NCBI RefSeq assembly: GCF_000340865.1
Contig: NC_020299.1
Coordinates: 434,001-498,000 of the forward strand
DNA: 64,000 bases
Direction: 5' to 3'
Source: Candidatus Kinetoplastibacterium oncopeltii TCC290E
GTDB taxonomy: Bacteria; Pseudomonadota; Gammaproteobacteria; Burkholderiales; Burkholderiaceae_B
Shown here: piece by piece, positions 1 to 11,070 of the stretch
Layout: every line of letters starts with the position of its first letter
How positions within the stretch are numbered: position 1 is the first letter of the stretch
Notes under the pieces: generated by a model
Databases searched by the model: none
Told to the model about the DNA's origin: nothing
The model's input: the letters and a program-made list of their open reading frames with translations, nothing else
Translations under genes and position numbers: made by a program

Positions 1-867
1 ATCATGTTTGAGGATTTAACACCATTACATCCTTGTCAACATATGCTATTAGAAAGAGAAATAAAAAGCGAAGAAAATCTTACAGGCAGAATATTAGATG
101 TATTCTCTCCAATAGGTAAAGGTCAAAGGGGCTTAATAGTCGCAAGCCCGAAATCAGGTAAGACTATCATGATGCAACATATAGCACATGCTATTGCATC
201 TAGTTATCCTGATGCTGTTTTAATAGCATTACTAGTAGATGAAAGACCAGAAGAAGTCACTGAAATGCGACGTACTGTTAAAGGAGAAGTGGTAGCCTCT
301 ACATTCGATGAGCCAGCGACAAGACATGTACAAGTTGCTGAAATGGTAATCGAAAAAGCAAAAAGATTGGTTGAAATGAAGAAAGATGTTGTTATTATTC
401 TTGATTCTATAACAAGATTAGCAAGAGCATATAATACCGTCGTTCCGTCTTCTGGGAAAGTACTAACTGGAGGAGTTGATGCTAACGCTTTGCAACGTCC
501 TAAAAGATTTTTTGGAGCTGCTAGAAATATAGAAGAAGGTGGTTCTCTTACTATTTTAGGAACTGCTCTTATCGAAACAGGTAGCAGAATGGATGAGGTT
601 ATCTACGAAGAATTTAAAGGAACAGGTAACTCAGAAATACATTTGGAAAGACGTATTGCAGAAAAACGTGTGTACCCTGCTATAAATTTAAATAAATCAG
701 GAACAAGAAGAGAAGAGTTATTAATTAAGCCTGATATTTTACAAAAAGTTTGGGTTTTAAGAAAATTTATCCATGATATGGATGAAATAGAGTCTATGGA
801 GTTTATTCTTGATAAAATGCGTAATACAAAAAATAATAACGATTTCTTTGAAATGATGAAAAAATAA
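1..867 (+). CDS. rho: Transcription termination factor Rho (C-terminal part, 5' end outside window)
   Basis: Rho is the hexameric RNA-dependent ATPase that ends transcription at Rho-dependent sites. The reading frame is open to the left edge, so the RNA-binding N-terminal domain lies outside; about 288 residues of the usual ~420 are visible. They hold the RecA-type motor: Walker A ASPKSGKT about 47 residues after the first visible Met, Walker [17 protein letters not shown], the Q-loop/R-loop region [11 protein letters not shown], and the arginine-finger stretch [17 protein letters not shown]. It ends normally with a Lys-rich tail. A Met at position 4 is not the real start. The next gene, queH, follows by 51 bp on the same strand. 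Identification is secure. Confidence 0.97.
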   Translation: MMFEDLTPLHPCQHMLLEREIKSEENLTGRILDVFSPIGKGQRGLIVASPKSGKTIMMQHIAHAIASSYPDAVLIALLVDERPEEVTEMRRTVKGEVVASTFDEPATRHVQVAEMVIEKAKRLVEMKKDVVIILDSITRLARAYNTVVPSSGKVLTGGVDANALQRPKRFFGAARNIEEGGSLTILGTALIETGSRMDEVIYEEFKGTGNSEIHLERRIAEKRVYPAINLNKSGTRREELLIKPDILQKVWVLRKFIHDMDEIESMEFILDKMRNTKNNNDFFEMMKK

Positions 868-918
868 ATAAAACCGTAAATAATATTACAAAGTAAATAT
901 TTCTGGATAATATTTATC

Positions 919-1578
919 ATGCAAAATTCCGCAAAAATATCAGAAAGACCGATTATTACATTGCCTGCTAATTCTAAAAAAGTTCTTCTTCATTCTTGCT
1001 GTGCTCCATGTTCTTGCGAAGTAATGGAAGTAATGACTGAATCATCTATACAGTATGAAATATTTTTTTACAATCCAAATATTCACCCAAAACAAGAATA
1101 TGAAATAAGGAAAAGAGAAAATATTAGATTTGCAGAGAAAAATAATATAAATTTTATAGATGTTGACTATGATACTGATAATTGGTTTGGCAGAATAAAA
1201 GGTTTAGAAAACTCGCCGGAAAGAGGAGAAAGATGTACGGCATGTTTTGATATGAGATTTGAAAGAACAGCTTTATATGCTCATGAAAATGGTTTTGATA
1301 CTATAACTAGCTCTTTAGGAATTTCTAGGTGGAAAGATATGGATCAAATTAATTCATCAGGCATAAATGCAGCTTCAAGATATAATAATTTAATTTACTG
1401 GACATATAATTGGAGGAAAAAAGGTGGCTCACAAAGAATGATAGAAATAAGTAAAAAAGAAAAATTCTATCAACAAGAGTACTGTGGATGTGTTTACTCT
1501 TTAAGGGATACTAATAAATATAGAATATCTCGAGGATCTGAAAGAATAAAAATTGGCATGAAATTTTATAATAAATAA
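919..1578 (+). CDS. queH: Epoxyqueuosine reductase QueH
   Basis: QueH is the non-orthologous replacement for QueG. It performs the last step of queuosine synthesis, reducing epoxyqueuosine to queuosine at tRNA position 34. The 219-residue protein shows the family signature near residues 25-36 ([11 protein letters not shown]), a second cysteine pair in [16 protein letters not shown], and a late YCGCVYS; these cysteines bind the 4Fe-4S cluster and metal in this family. The motif [19 protein letters not shown] is also typical. ATG start; no strong Shine-Dalgarno is visible. It sits alone between rho and a convergent transporter gene. Family assignment is firm; activity is inferred. Confidence 0.9.
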   Translation: MQNSAKISERPIITLPANSKKVLLHSCCAPCSCEVMEVMTESSIQYEIFFYNPNIHPKQEYEIRKRENIRFAEKNNINFIDVDYDTDNWFGRIKGLENSPERGERCTACFDMRFERTALYAHENGFDTITSSLGISRWKDMDQINSSGINAASRYNNLIYWTYNWRKKGGSQRMIEISKKEKFYQQEYCGCVYSLRDTNKYRISRGSERIKIGMKFYNK

Positions 1579-1614
1579 TTATAAAAATACTAAAAATTGT
1601 TACGGTTTATAGAT

Positions 1615-2424
1615 TTATATGCTAACAAAACAATTACATTGACCTAAGTGATTATGACTAAAGCTAGTAATTGCATAGGTTATAAAAATTCCAAGTATTA
1701 CAAAAACTAATTGAGGGATATGCTCTGTAGGATATTCCTGTTCGTTCATTCTAGGTATTAAATCTGATATGGATATGTATATAAAACTACTGGCAGCTAC
1801 TACCAATACATATGGTGTTATCTGCTCTATATGCTGTAAAACAAAATATCCAAACAAACCGCCTATGGATGAACAAAAACTAGAGGCAAGAATCATGCAA
1901 AAAATTCTTCTTCTGTCTAGCCCAGCATTTCTTAGCACCACAAAATCGCATAATTTGTGAGGAACCTCATGAGTAATAATAGATAATGCTGTTAAAACAC
2001 CTAATGAAGGGGACACTATAAAAGAGGCAGCAATTAGTACTCCATCAGAAAAATTATGTAAAGAACTTCCTATCAAAATAACGACACCGCCTTTACCTGC
2101 ATCATATCTATCATGCCCATGAACATGACCATGTCCATCACCTTCATAATGATGATTATGCCTAATTAATGATATTTTTTCTAAAATAAAAAAACATACT
2201 ATTGAAACCAACATTGCTAATAATAAATTATCAGAGTGCTCAGAAAGGTTATTGAATGCCTCTGGTAACAAATGCAAAAAAGATACTGATAAAAAAACAC
2301 CTACCGACGAACTAACCATATAGTGCAAATATTTAGAAAAAACATTATAGGTTAACCAATTAGCCATGCATACGGCTATTAAACCACTAGAAATAGTAGT
2401 AACTAATATATATGTAATTATCAT
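1615..2424 (-). CDS. ZIP-family divalent metal (zinc) transporter
   Basis: A 269-residue inner-membrane protein with about eight hydrophobic segments. The central loop is rich in histidine (HNHHYEGDGHGHVHGHD), as in ZIP transporters. The following helix holds the metal-site signature HNFSDGVLIAASF, and the next one holds SIITHEVPHKLCDFVVLRNAG, the conserved HEXPH motif. Such proteins bring zinc or related divalent metals into the cytoplasm. It converges with queH and lies 18 bp downstream of polA on the same strand, so it may be transcribed with polA. Substrate specificity cannot be read from the sequence. Confidence 0.88.
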   Translation of the reverse strand: MIITYILVTTISSGLIAVCMANWLTYNVFSKYLHYMVSSSVGVFLSVSFLHLLPEAFNNLSEHSDNLLLAMLVSIVCFFILEKISLIRHNHHYEGDGHGHVHGHDRYDAGKGGVVILIGSSLHNFSDGVLIAASFIVSPSLGVLTALSIITHEVPHKLCDFVVLRNAGLDRRRIFCMILASSFCSSIGGLFGYFVLQHIEQITPYVLVVAASSFIYISISDLIPRMNEQEYPTEHIPQLVFVILGIFITYAITSFSHNHLGQCNCFVSI

Positions 2425-2442
2425 ACTTAAAATAAATTGTGC

Positions 2443-5148
2443 TTAATGAGCCTGAGACCAGTTTTTGCCAATACCAATTTCTATTACTAAAGGTACGCTA
2501 AGGTTAACTATATCACACATCAAAGAAGGTAAAACATCTTTTAGCTCAGAAACTTCTGTTTCATTAGCTTCAAATATTAATTCATCATGAACCTGCATTA
2601 CAATCCTAGTCATCATATTATTTTTTAATAACCAATTCTGAACAGATATCATAGCCATTTTCATAATATCAGCTGCTGCACCTTGAATAGGAGCGTTTAT
2701 AGCCGCTCGTTCTGATGATTGACGATTATGTAAAGAAGAGTTAGATATTTCTGGAATATATATTCTACGACCGAATATTGTTTCAACAAATCCGTATTTT
2801 TTAGCCTTCTTGCATATATTTTCCATATAATTTGCTACAAAAGGGTAACGGAAAAAATATTGATCAATATACTGCTTTGCATCATTCTTACTAATTTTTA
2901 AAGCTGCTGACAAACCAAAAATACCCATACCATAAAGTAAGCCAAAATTTATTGCTTTAGCTGCCCTTCGTTGCTCTTGAGTAATATTACTTACATCTAT
3001 GTTAAATATTTCTGAAGCTGTAACTGAATGTATATCTTTCCCTTCTGAAAAAGCAGTTTTCAAGTTAGAATCATCGGAAACATGAGCCATGACTCTTAAC
3101 TCTATTTGTGAATAATCAGCTGACATTAATAAGTATCCCTCTCTAGAAACGAAAGCTTGTCTTATCATTTTACCTAAATCTGTACGAATTGGTATATTTT
3201 GCAAGTTAGGATCTGAAGATGATAATCTGCCTGTTACCACACCTATTTGTGAATAATTAGTATGTAATCTTCCTGTATTGATATTAACCATACTAGGTAA
3301 TTTATCAGTATAAGTAGATTTTAATTTAGTTAGAGATCTATACTCTAGAAGTATATTTGGTAAGAGAAAATCATTAGATAACTTTTTTAATACAGACTCA
3401 TCAGTGGATGGTATTCCTGCCGATGTTTTCTTGACAAGAGGGTATTTCATTAAATTAAATAAAATCTCACCTAGCTGCTTTGGAGAATTTATATTGAATT
3501 TTTTACCTACTATATTGTAAATCTTTAATTCTAATTGTGAAATTATTTCAGATAATTTAAAACCATGTTCTTGTAGCTTGTCTGAATCTATAGCTACTCC
3601 ATTTATTTCAATAATACTAAGAATAGTTGATATTTCCATTTCTAATTTATAAATTGAATTTAAATCAACTTCGTCTGAAAGTAATTTAGAAAATATTCTA
3701 TATAATTCCATTATGATTAAGGAATTTTTAGCAGAATAATTAGCAGCATAAATGATATCAAAATTAATAAAATCGTCACATTCCGTACATTTCCCATACA
3801 TCTCTTTGTATGAATTATGTTTTATTTTAAGGAATTTTTCCGAAAGCTTATCTATAGATGTATTGTTATGTGAATTTAGGACATATGCTTGTAGCATAAT
3901 ATCGTCCTTTACTCCTCTTAGCTCAATTCCTTCATTATATAAAACGTGGAAACAATTTTTAGCATTATGTACTATTTTCTGCTTGGTAACATCTTCTAGC
4001 CATGGCCTAAGCAAAGACAATATATATTTTTTTTGTAAATATTTATCTGATTTTTGACTTACGACTGGAATATAAAATAACTTTCTATTTGATAAACAAG
4101 AAATAGAAACTAATTTCGATAACATAGGTCTTGTTGAAGTAAAAACAAAATCAACCGCAACTATTTCCGAATTATTTAAACAACTTAAAAACAAATCTAA
4201 ACTACATATGCTATCAACTATTTCAATATTACTTAATGAATCATCCATAGATGATTTTTCTAAATTAATACTAAGATTATCAGTATATTCTTTATTTATA
4301 TCATTCAACCATAAACTAAACTCAAATTTTGTATAAAGGTCAATTAATACGTTATTATTTACTGGTTTTATTAAAAAATCTTCTTTTGAATTTATGCTTG
4401 TAATCAAGTCACAGTCACATTTTATTGTTAATAACTTTCTTGTTAATTCAAATCTATCTATAAAATCACGTAAATTTATACCTATTAATCCAGTTATTTC
4501 TTTGATATTTAATATAATATTATCTAGAGATCCATATTTATTTAAAAGTTTTACAGCAGTCTTAGGTCCAATATTTTTAACACCTGGTATATTATCTACA
4601 GAATCACCAATTAACATCAGATAATCAATAATTAGATGAGGAGGCACACCAAATTTCTTTGTTACTCCTTTTTCATCTAATACCTCATTATTCATAGTAT
4701 TAACTATTGATACACGATTATTCACTAACTGAGACAGATCTTTATCACCAGATGATATTACGATATCAAGATCAGATATTTTTGAAATTTTTGCAGCTAT
4801 AGATCCAATAATATCATCCGCTTCAAAATTATTGGAATAGTAAATAGGTAGTCCTAAAGCCTCTATTATCTTATAAATATATTTTGTCTGTTTAATTAAA
4901 TCTTCAGGCATATGCGCACGATTTGCCTTATAGGAAGGGAATATCTCTTTCCTAAAGGTTTTTTCTGAAGAATCAAAAACACAGGCAATGTAATTTGTAT
5001 TATAGTCAAAAAGTAGTTTGCGAACCATATTAATGACGCCGTATATGGCTCCTGTAGGCTCTCCTGATGAATTGCGCAAATCAGGCATAGCATAGAAAGC
5101 ACGATATAAATAACTGGAACCATCTAATAGCAATAACTTTTCAGGCAT
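2443..5148 (-). CDS. polA: DNA polymerase I (proofreading site apparently degenerate)
   Basis: Full-length family A polymerase, 901 residues, for Okazaki-fragment maturation and repair. Residues 1-290 are the 5'-nuclease domain (LLLLDGSSYLYRAFYA, FEADDIIGS, ISSGDKDLSQLV, GDSVDNIPG). Residues ~310-490 correspond to the 3'-5' exonuclease. Residues ~500-901 are the polymerase with motif A (SADYSQIELRVMAHVS), motif B (RRAAKAINFGLLYG) and motif C (MQVHDELIFE). Aligned to E. coli Pol I from memory, the exonuclease ligands read D355=Asp333, E357=Val335, D424=Cys399 and D501=Asn475, so three of four are lost. Neighbouring landmarks such as IELRG still align. The 5'-nuclease and polymerase active sites look intact. 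Confidence 0.96.
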   Translation of the reverse strand: MPEKLLLLDGSSYLYRAFYAMPDLRNSSGEPTGAIYGVINMVRKLLFDYNTNYIACVFDSSEKTFRKEIFPSYKANRAHMPEDLIKQTKYIYKIIEALGLPIYYSNNFEADDIIGSIAAKISKISDLDIVISSGDKDLSQLVNNRVSIVNTMNNEVLDEKGVTKKFGVPPHLIIDYLMLIGDSVDNIPGVKNIGPKTAVKLLNKYGSLDNIILNIKEITGLIGINLRDFIDRFELTRKLLTIKCDCDLITSINSKEDFLIKPVNNNVLIDLYTKFEFSLWLNDINKEYTDNLSINLEKSSMDDSLSNIEIVDSICSLDLFLSCLNNSEIVAVDFVFTSTRPMLSKLVSISCLSNRKLFYIPVVSQKSDKYLQKKYILSLLRPWLEDVTKQKIVHNAKNCFHVLYNEGIELRGVKDDIMLQAYVLNSHNNTSIDKLSEKFLKIKHNSYKEMYGKCTECDDFINFDIIYAANYSAKNSLIIMELYRIFSKLLSDEVDLNSIYKLEMEISTILSIIEINGVAIDSDKLQEHGFKLSEIISQLELKIYNIVGKKFNINSPKQLGEILFNLMKYPLVKKTSAGIPSTDESVLKKLSNDFLLPNILLEYRSLTKLKSTYTDKLPSMVNINTGRLHTNYSQIGVVTGRLSSSDPNLQNIPIRTDLGKMIRQAFVSREGYLLMSADYSQIELRVMAHVSDDSNLKTAFSEGKDIHSVTASEIFNIDVSNITQEQRRAAKAINFGLLYGMGIFGLSAALKISKNDAKQYIDQYFFRYPFVANYMENICKKAKKYGFVETIFGRRIYIPEISNSSLHNRQSSERAAINAPIQGAAADIMKMAMISVQNWLLKNNMMTRIVMQVHDELIFEANETEVSELKDVLPSLMCDIVNLSVPLVIEIGIGKNWSQAH

Positions 5149-5182
5149 AATTTATAAATTAAATTTTTAAAAAGAATTGTGT

Positions 5183-7006
5183 TTAGTTATTACGCTCACG
5201 GCTAGCCTTGCGCCTTTCATGTTCTTGTAAATAACGTTTCCTTAATCTAATAGCTTTGGGTGTAATTTCTACCAATTCATCATCTTCTATGAATTCTATA
5301 GCATATTCTAAAGATAATTGGACAGGTGGAGTTAAACGTATAGCTTCATCAGTTCCAGAAGCCCTTATATTTGTCAACTGTTTCTCTTTTGTAGGATTAA
5401 CTACTAAATCATTATCTCTACTATGTATACCAACGATCATTCCTTCGTACAACACATCACCAGGATTGACAAACATTCTTCCACGATCTTGCAATTTCCA
5501 TAACGCATAAGCTACTGCAGCACCAGAATATTGACTTATCAAAACGCCATTTCGTCTGCCACAATTAGAAACATCATTAACAGGAGCATATTCTCTAAAA
5601 ACGTGACTCATTATACCGTTACCACGAGTTAAAGTCATGAAATCGTTCTGAAAACCAATGAGTGAACGAGCTGATATTATATATTCTAATCTAGTTTTTC
5701 CTAATCCGTCCGGTAACATATTTTGTAAATTACCCTTGCGACGTCCTAATTCTTCCATAACGCCACCTTGGTAAATATCATCAACATATATTGTCAAATC
5801 TTCATACGGCTCATTTTTTACACCATCAATATCTTTATAAACTACATTTGGCCTAGATACAGCAAGCTCATATCCTTCTCTGCGCATTGTTTCTAGTAAA
5901 ATAGTAAGATGTAACTCTCCTCTACCTGAAACCTCAAATACAGTGTCATCATCCGTTGTAGAAACACGTAATGCAACATTAGATTTTAATTCTAACGATA
6001 GACGGTCAAATATCTGTCTGCTAGTTACAAACTTACCTTCTTTACCAGCTAATGGAGAAGTATTGACCATAAAATTCATTGTCAAAGTAGGCTCATCAAT
6101 ATGTAATACAGGCAATGCTTCTACACAGTTAATGTCAGTCAAAGTGGTGCCGATAGCTATATTTTCAATTCCATTTATAAGTACAATATCACCAGCCTCT
6201 GCCTTGTCTACTGAAATTCTCTCAAGTCCAGAGAATTTTAAGATTTGATTAACGCGAGATTTTTCAAGTACTCCGTCATGTCCCAATTTCATAGCAACAT
6301 CCATACCTGGATATAGAATACCACGATTTATTTTTCCTATCCCGATCTTGCCTACATAAGAACTATAATCTATAGAGGCAATCTGCATCTGAAATGGACC
6401 ATTAGAAGAATTGTTATGCTCAGGAACATATTTTAAAATTGCATTAAACAACGCACTCATATCCCCTGATCTAACATCAGCAGTATCTCCAGAATACCCT
6501 GATAATCCAGAGGCATATACAATTGGAAAATCTAGCTGTTCTTCTGTAGCTCCTAAACGATCAAACAAGTCAAATACTTCATTAATAACAAAATCTTGAC
6601 GAGCTCCTGGTCTATCAACTTTATTTACAACTACAATTGGCTTAAGATTTAAAGCTAAAGCTTTTCTTGTAACAAATACTGTCTGCGGCATAGGACCTTC
6701 TACTGCATCTACAAGCAATAAAACCCCATCCACCATAGATAAAACACGCTCAACCTCTCCACCAAAATCGGCATGTCCAGGAGTATCTATAATGTTTATA
6801 TGCACACCTTGATATTCTACTGCACAGTTTTTAGATAAAATTGTTATACCTCTCTCTTTTTCCAAAGCATTAGAGTCCATAACACGTTTAACTATATTTT
6901 GATTTTTTCTAAAAATACCAGATTGCTTTAGTAATTGATCAACTAATGTAGTTTTACCATGATCAACGTGTGCTATTATGGCTACATTGCGTAAAGCACG
7001 AGTCAT
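5183..7006 (-). CDS. typA: Ribosome-associated GTPase TypA/BipA
   Basis: A 607-residue translational GTPase that acts on the ribosome in 50S assembly and stress adaptation. It has G1 AHVDHGKT at residues 12-19, the switch motif ERGITI near 52, G3 DTPGHADF near 75 and G4 VVNKVDR near 129. EF-G-like domains and the BipA-specific C-terminal domain follow ([22 protein letters not shown], then [26 protein letters not shown]). Length and ends are normal. The start is supported by an AAGGA about 4 bases upstream of the ATG. It lies 34 bp upstream of polA on the same strand and 26 bp after truB. Confidence 0.97.
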   Translation of the reverse strand: MTRALRNVAIIAHVDHGKTTLVDQLLKQSGIFRKNQNIVKRVMDSNALEKERGITILSKNCAVEYQGVHINIIDTPGHADFGGEVERVLSMVDGVLLLVDAVEGPMPQTVFVTRKALALNLKPIVVVNKVDRPGARQDFVINEVFDLFDRLGATEEQLDFPIVYASGLSGYSGDTADVRSGDMSALFNAILKYVPEHNNSSNGPFQMQIASIDYSSYVGKIGIGKINRGILYPGMDVAMKLGHDGVLEKSRVNQILKFSGLERISVDKAEAGDIVLINGIENIAIGTTLTDINCVEALPVLHIDEPTLTMNFMVNTSPLAGKEGKFVTSRQIFDRLSLELKSNVALRVSTTDDDTVFEVSGRGELHLTILLETMRREGYELAVSRPNVVYKDIDGVKNEPYEDLTIYVDDIYQGGVMEELGRRKGNLQNMLPDGLGKTRLEYIISARSLIGFQNDFMTLTRGNGIMSHVFREYAPVNDVSNCGRRNGVLISQYSGAAVAYALWKLQDRGRMFVNPGDVLYEGMIVGIHSRDNDLVVNPTKEKQLTNIRASGTDEAIRLTPPVQLSLEYAIEFIEDDELVEITPKAIRLRKRYLQEHERRKASRERNN

Positions 7007-7032
7007 ATATAATCCTTAAAATATTTATATTG

Positions 7033-7746
7033 TTAAATGAAATCTTTGTATATCTCTTCGTTACATAACAGTCTATCGAGAGATTTGGGGCTATTTAATA
7101 AATTTTCCAAAGTAGTCGAGCTTTCTAATAGAAATGGACCGACTTTTGTTCTCCTTAGACTTATTAAATGTGCAAAACAACCAAGTTTCCTTCCTATATC
7201 CTGAGCAAGTGTCCTAATGTATGTGCCCTTACTGCATGAAAGCTCTAGCTTAAAAGTATGATCACTAAAATTAATTAAATTAATATTATATATAGTCACT
7301 TTTCTAGGATCTCTGTATATATCTATACCAGTACGTGCATATTTATATAAAGGCATACCATTGACTTTTATAGCTGAATACATTGGAGGTATTTGTTCTA
7401 TTTCACCCATAAAATGGACAAGTGTTTTTTCTATAGATGAAATATCAATAAATTTATAATCTGAAGATTGTGATACTACTTTTCCTGTTAAATCGCCAGT
7501 ATCTGTCTCTTCTCCTAACTTTATAGTAGCAATATAAGATTTAGATGCATTGAGAAAGATATTAGACTTTTTTGTTGCCTTACCAAAACAGCAAACTAAA
7601 AGCCCAGTAGCGAAAGGATCAAGAGTTCCTGTGTGACCTGCTTTCTTTATATTTAAAAAACGCCTTACTTTTTGCAAAGCTAAATTACTAGTAATACCGG
7701 CAGGTTTATCTAACAAGAAAAAACCATCAATTTGATGAGGATCCAT
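7033..7746 (-). CDS. truB: tRNA pseudouridine(55) synthase TruB
   Basis: TruB makes pseudouridine 55 in the T-loop of tRNAs. At 237 residues it is shorter than E. coli TruB (~314) because the C-terminal PUA-like extension is missing; this still leaves the full catalytic fold. The catalytic Asp43 is in AGHTGTLDPFATGLL. Other signatures are PPMYSAIKVNGMPLYKYARTG and SKGTYIRTLAQDIGRKLG. It follows rbfA by only 4 bp, as the last gene of the rimP-nusA-infB-rbfA-truB operon. No clear Shine-Dalgarno is visible, so coupling to rbfA is likely. Confidence 0.95.
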   Translation of the reverse strand: MDPHQIDGFFLLDKPAGITSNLALQKVRRFLNIKKAGHTGTLDPFATGLLVCCFGKATKKSNIFLNASKSYIATIKLGEETDTGDLTGKVVSQSSDYKFIDISSIEKTLVHFMGEIEQIPPMYSAIKVNGMPLYKYARTGIDIYRDPRKVTIYNINLINFSDHTFKLELSCSKGTYIRTLAQDIGRKLGCFAHLISLRRTKVGPFLLESSTTLENLLNSPKSLDRLLCNEEIYKDFI

Positions 7747-7750
7747 AAAT

Positions 7751-8119
7751 CTAATTAATAAATCGTTTATCAGGCGAATTAGCCTGTTTTATTAAATCTA
7801 ATAACTTATCTGTTTCATAAAATTGGCTGTCATATAAAAATTGTATATTAGGAATTGTATGAATTTTTAATATTTTATAGAGACAAGAATGGAGCCATCC
7901 AGATTTTTTATTAAGAAAATTTTCTACTAAAAGATGATCTAATCCAAATACAGTAAAATATACCTTTGCATGCGCATAATCTACAGACAATTCCACTCTA
8001 GATATAGTACACACCCCAACTTGATCTAAGCTGTAGGATTTTCGTATAATATCAGACAGATCTTTCTGAATTTGTTTTGCGATTCGAATGTTTCGATTAA
8101 ATGTAGAATTATTTTTCAT
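7751..8119 (-). CDS. rbfA: 30S ribosome-binding factor A
   Basis: A 122-residue small KH-fold protein that binds immature 30S subunits and helps 16S rRNA 5'-end maturation. Recognisable parts are the N-terminal RNRNIRIAKQIQKDLSDIIRK-like helix, the segment VGVCTISRVELSVDYAHAKVYFTVFG, and the C-terminal IHTIPNIQFLYDSQFYETDKLLDLI. It is placed between infB (19 bp upstream) and truB (4 bp downstream), the standard position in this operon. Sequence identity looks low, as is usual for RbfA, but position and the segments given make the call safe. Confidence 0.92.
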   Translation of the reverse strand: MKNNSTFNRNIRIAKQIQKDLSDIIRKSYSLDQVGVCTISRVELSVDYAHAKVYFTVFGLDHLLVENFLNKKSGWLHSCLYKILKIHTIPNIQFLYDSQFYETDKLLDLIKQANSPDKRFIN

Positions 8120-8138
8120 GTCTTATTGAGAATAAAAA

Positions 8139-10994
8139 TCACATTGTTCTTGCGATTTCTTTGATTTCAAATACCTCTAATTGATCATTATTCATTATAT
8201 CTGAATAGCCTTTTAAAGTAATACCGCAATCAAATCCTGATCTCACCTCTTTGACATCATCCTTGAATCTTCTTAAAGATTCTATCTGCCCTGTCCATGA
8301 AACTACATTATTCCTAATCAAACGAACCCTGGAATCTTTTTTTACGGTACCATCAAGAACCATACAACCAGCTACTTTTCCTATTTTAGGTATACTATAT
8401 ATTTCACGAATTTCCACTAAACCAACTATTTCTTCCTTTTTCTCTGGAATTAACATTCCAGACATTGCCTGTTTTATATCGTTTATAGCATCATATATTA
8501 TACTATAGTAACGTATATTAATATTATTTAATTCTGCATTCTTTCTTGCTATAGAATCTGCTCGAACATTAAAACCTATTATTACAGCGTTAGAAGCAAT
8601 AGCTAAATTTACATCATTGTCAGAAATACCACCAACTGCTGCATGTACTATTTTTACACAAACTTCATCGTTGGATAATTTTAATAAAGATGAGGCTATA
8701 GCCTCTTGAGATCCTTGAACATCAGATTTCACAATTATAGATATAGACTGTATTGAGCTATCACTAATATTATCAAAAATAGATTCTAATTTATCAGCTT
8801 GTTTTCTTGCTAACTTAGAGTCACGGAATTTACCTTGTCTAAAAAGAGCTATTTCTCTAGCTTTACGCTCATCTGATAAAACAACCAGAAAATCAGCAGC
8901 AGAAGGAACATCCGTAAGACCATGTATCTCTACTGGTATAGAAGGACCAGCTTTTTCTATAGGATTACCACTTTCATTTAGCATAGATCTTACACGACCA
9001 AATGTTGCTCCTACTAAAATAACATCACCTTTCTTTAATGTGCCATTTTGGACCAATACAGTTGCAACTGGACCACGTCCTTTATCTAAACTAGCTTCTA
9101 TCACAATACCTTTCGCTTTAGTATCTACTTGAGCTTTTAATTCTAAAACTTCTGATTGCAAGATAATATTTTCTAAAAGAATATCTATACCATCACCAGT
9201 CTTTGCTGAAACTGGTACAAAAGGAACACTACCACCGTACTCTTCTGGGATAATTTCTTCAGTAATCAACTCTTGCTTAACTTTATCTAAATTAGCAGAA
9301 GACTTATCAGATTTAGTTAAAGCTACTATAACAGGGACATTAGCAGCCTTAACATGATTTATAGCTTCACGTGTTTGAGGCATAACACCATCATCAGCAG
9401 CAACCACTAAAATTACAATATCTGTCAATTTAGCACCACGAGCACGCATAGCTGCGAAAGCTTCATGTCCTGGAGTGTCTAGAAAAGTAATGGAACCCAT
9501 ATCTGTTTTAACGTTATAAGCTCCTATGTGCTGGGTAATACCTCCAGCTTCACTGTTAGTAACCTTTGTCCTTTTTATATAATCTAATAAAGATGTTTTA
9601 CCGTGATCAACATGTCCCATAACAGTAACGACAGGTGCTCTGTGCGTACTATCAGCGTTAGAAGCATCTGTAGTATCTAAAAAAATCTCTGGATCATCTA
9701 TCTTGGCTGCTATAGAAGTATGACCAAACTCCTCAACTACAATCATAGCTGTTTCTTGATCTAAGACCTGATTAATTGTAACCATTTGTCCTAATTTCAT
9801 TAGGTTTTTGATAACTTCACCGGCCTTTATCGACATTTTATGAGCTAATTCAGCTACACTTATCGTCTCTGGAACATTAATTACACGGGAAATAAACTCT
9901 TGTGATTGATTAATGGTACCATTTTTATTGTTGTTCTGAGCAGAACGAGAAAATTTTCCTCCAGAATTCTTGGAGGTCTTTACACCTACAACTCTCCATT
10001 CTTCAGAATCACTATGCACACCAGACTTTTTATCTTTTTCAAGAGATTTTTTACGGCTACTATCATCACTCCATCCAGAAGGAACATCAGCAGATTTCGA
10101 CACCTTTTTTAAAGGGGTCGAAGACTTTGATTCTTTTTTATTAATTAAATTTTTCTTACCAGCAGATTTAGTATTAGAAAAATTATCTGAAGTAGAATCA
10201 CTTGAACTTACTACTTTACGAGGACGAGTCAACATCTCACGCAAAGCAGCAGCTTCATTCTCTACAACTTTCCTAGCTTCATCTTTATTAGGTCTATCTA
10301 ATAATTTTTCACTTTTGGATTTTATGTTGTGGTTTTGTGATGAAGAACGACGAAAATTTGTTTCGTTTTTAGAATTTTTCATAATTTGAGATCTAGGAAT
10401 AAGTGTCGATTTTTCTGACTCTTTATTAGAATTTTGTGCTTTATTTTCTATTGTTGGCAATATATTACTCTCATGCCTATTAGAGGTAATATCAACATTA
10501 TCTTTTATTAAATTCACTTTATTTTCATAATTTTTATTACTAGTAGTATTATCAGTTATAACGGGTGTTCCATTAAGAATTTCATTAAGAGCATTTGAAT
10601 TAGGTTCACTAGTAATCTTATTATCTTTAGAGTTTTCTATGGATTGTGAATTTACAGTATTGTTATCTATATCGTCGGATTGATATTTAGATGGATCTTT
10701 CTTTATAAAAGTACGCTTTTTAAGAACTTCTACTTGAATTGTTCTTGATCGACCTTTTGCATCTGCTTGATAAATCTCGGTGGTTTTTCTTTTTGTTAGA
10801 ACAATTTTTTGATCTTTTTTTTGACCTTCGCCATTGGCACGGCGTAAAGATCCTAATAACTTCAACTTGTCGCTATTTGTGACAAAATCTTTTACTGTTT
10901 TAACATTTACTCCAGCTGATTTTAACTGATCCAATAAAATATCAGAAGGCATGCTAAGCTCAACAGCAAACTGAGCTACGGTAACACTCGACAT
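8139..10994 (-). CDS. infB: Translation initiation factor IF-2
   Basis: A 951-residue GTPase that places fMet-tRNA on the 30S subunit. It starts with the IF2_N domain ([29 protein letters not shown]). A long low-complexity Ser/Lys/Asn linker spans residues ~90-370, then a second IF2_N-like part precedes the G domain. G1 GHVDHGKT lies near residue 460, G3 DTPGHEAF follows, and the G4 motif reads TKSD instead of the usual NKxD. Domains II, III and IV follow, with the fMet-binding part at the C-terminus. The linker is rich in Asn, Lys and Ser, as expected from AT pressure. It lies between nusA and rbfA. Confidence 0.97.
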   Translation of the reverse strand: MSSVTVAQFAVELSMPSDILLDQLKSAGVNVKTVKDFVTNSDKLKLLGSLRRANGEGQKKDQKIVLTKRKTTEIYQADAKGRSRTIQVEVLKKRTFIKKDPSKYQSDDIDNNTVNSQSIENSKDNKITSEPNSNALNEILNGTPVITDNTTSNKNYENKVNLIKDNVDITSNRHESNILPTIENKAQNSNKESEKSTLIPRSQIMKNSKNETNFRRSSSQNHNIKSKSEKLLDRPNKDEARKVVENEAAALREMLTRPRKVVSSSDSTSDNFSNTKSAGKKNLINKKESKSSTPLKKVSKSADVPSGWSDDSSRKKSLEKDKKSGVHSDSEEWRVVGVKTSKNSGGKFSRSAQNNNKNGTINQSQEFISRVINVPETISVAELAHKMSIKAGEVIKNLMKLGQMVTINQVLDQETAMIVVEEFGHTSIAAKIDDPEIFLDTTDASNADSTHRAPVVTVMGHVDHGKTSLLDYIKRTKVTNSEAGGITQHIGAYNVKTDMGSITFLDTPGHEAFAAMRARGAKLTDIVILVVAADDGVMPQTREAINHVKAANVPVIVALTKSDKSSANLDKVKQELITEEIIPEEYGGSVPFVPVSAKTGDGIDILLENIILQSEVLELKAQVDTKAKGIVIEASLDKGRGPVATVLVQNGTLKKGDVILVGATFGRVRSMLNESGNPIEKAGPSIPVEIHGLTDVPSAADFLVVLSDERKAREIALFRQGKFRDSKLARKQADKLESIFDNISDSSIQSISIIVKSDVQGSQEAIASSLLKLSNDEVCVKIVHAAVGGISDNDVNLAIASNAVIIGFNVRADSIARKNAELNNINIRYYSIIYDAINDIKQAMSGMLIPEKKEEIVGLVEIREIYSIPKIGKVAGCMVLDGTVKKDSRVRLIRNNVVSWTGQIESLRRFKDDVKEVRSGFDCGITLKGYSDIMNNDQLEVFEIKEIARTM

Positions 10995-11070
10995 TAAGAT
11001 TTCTTCCCTATATAGCGACTAACTAACAGTTACAAAATAATAAGATTTAACTTATTGTTAACTTACACCA

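Noticed and set aside
9970..10389. 139-codon forward frame inside infB
   Set aside because: Antisense to the low-complexity linker of IF-2; Ser/Leu/Phe-rich composition mirrors the Lys/Asn/Ser codons of the real strand.
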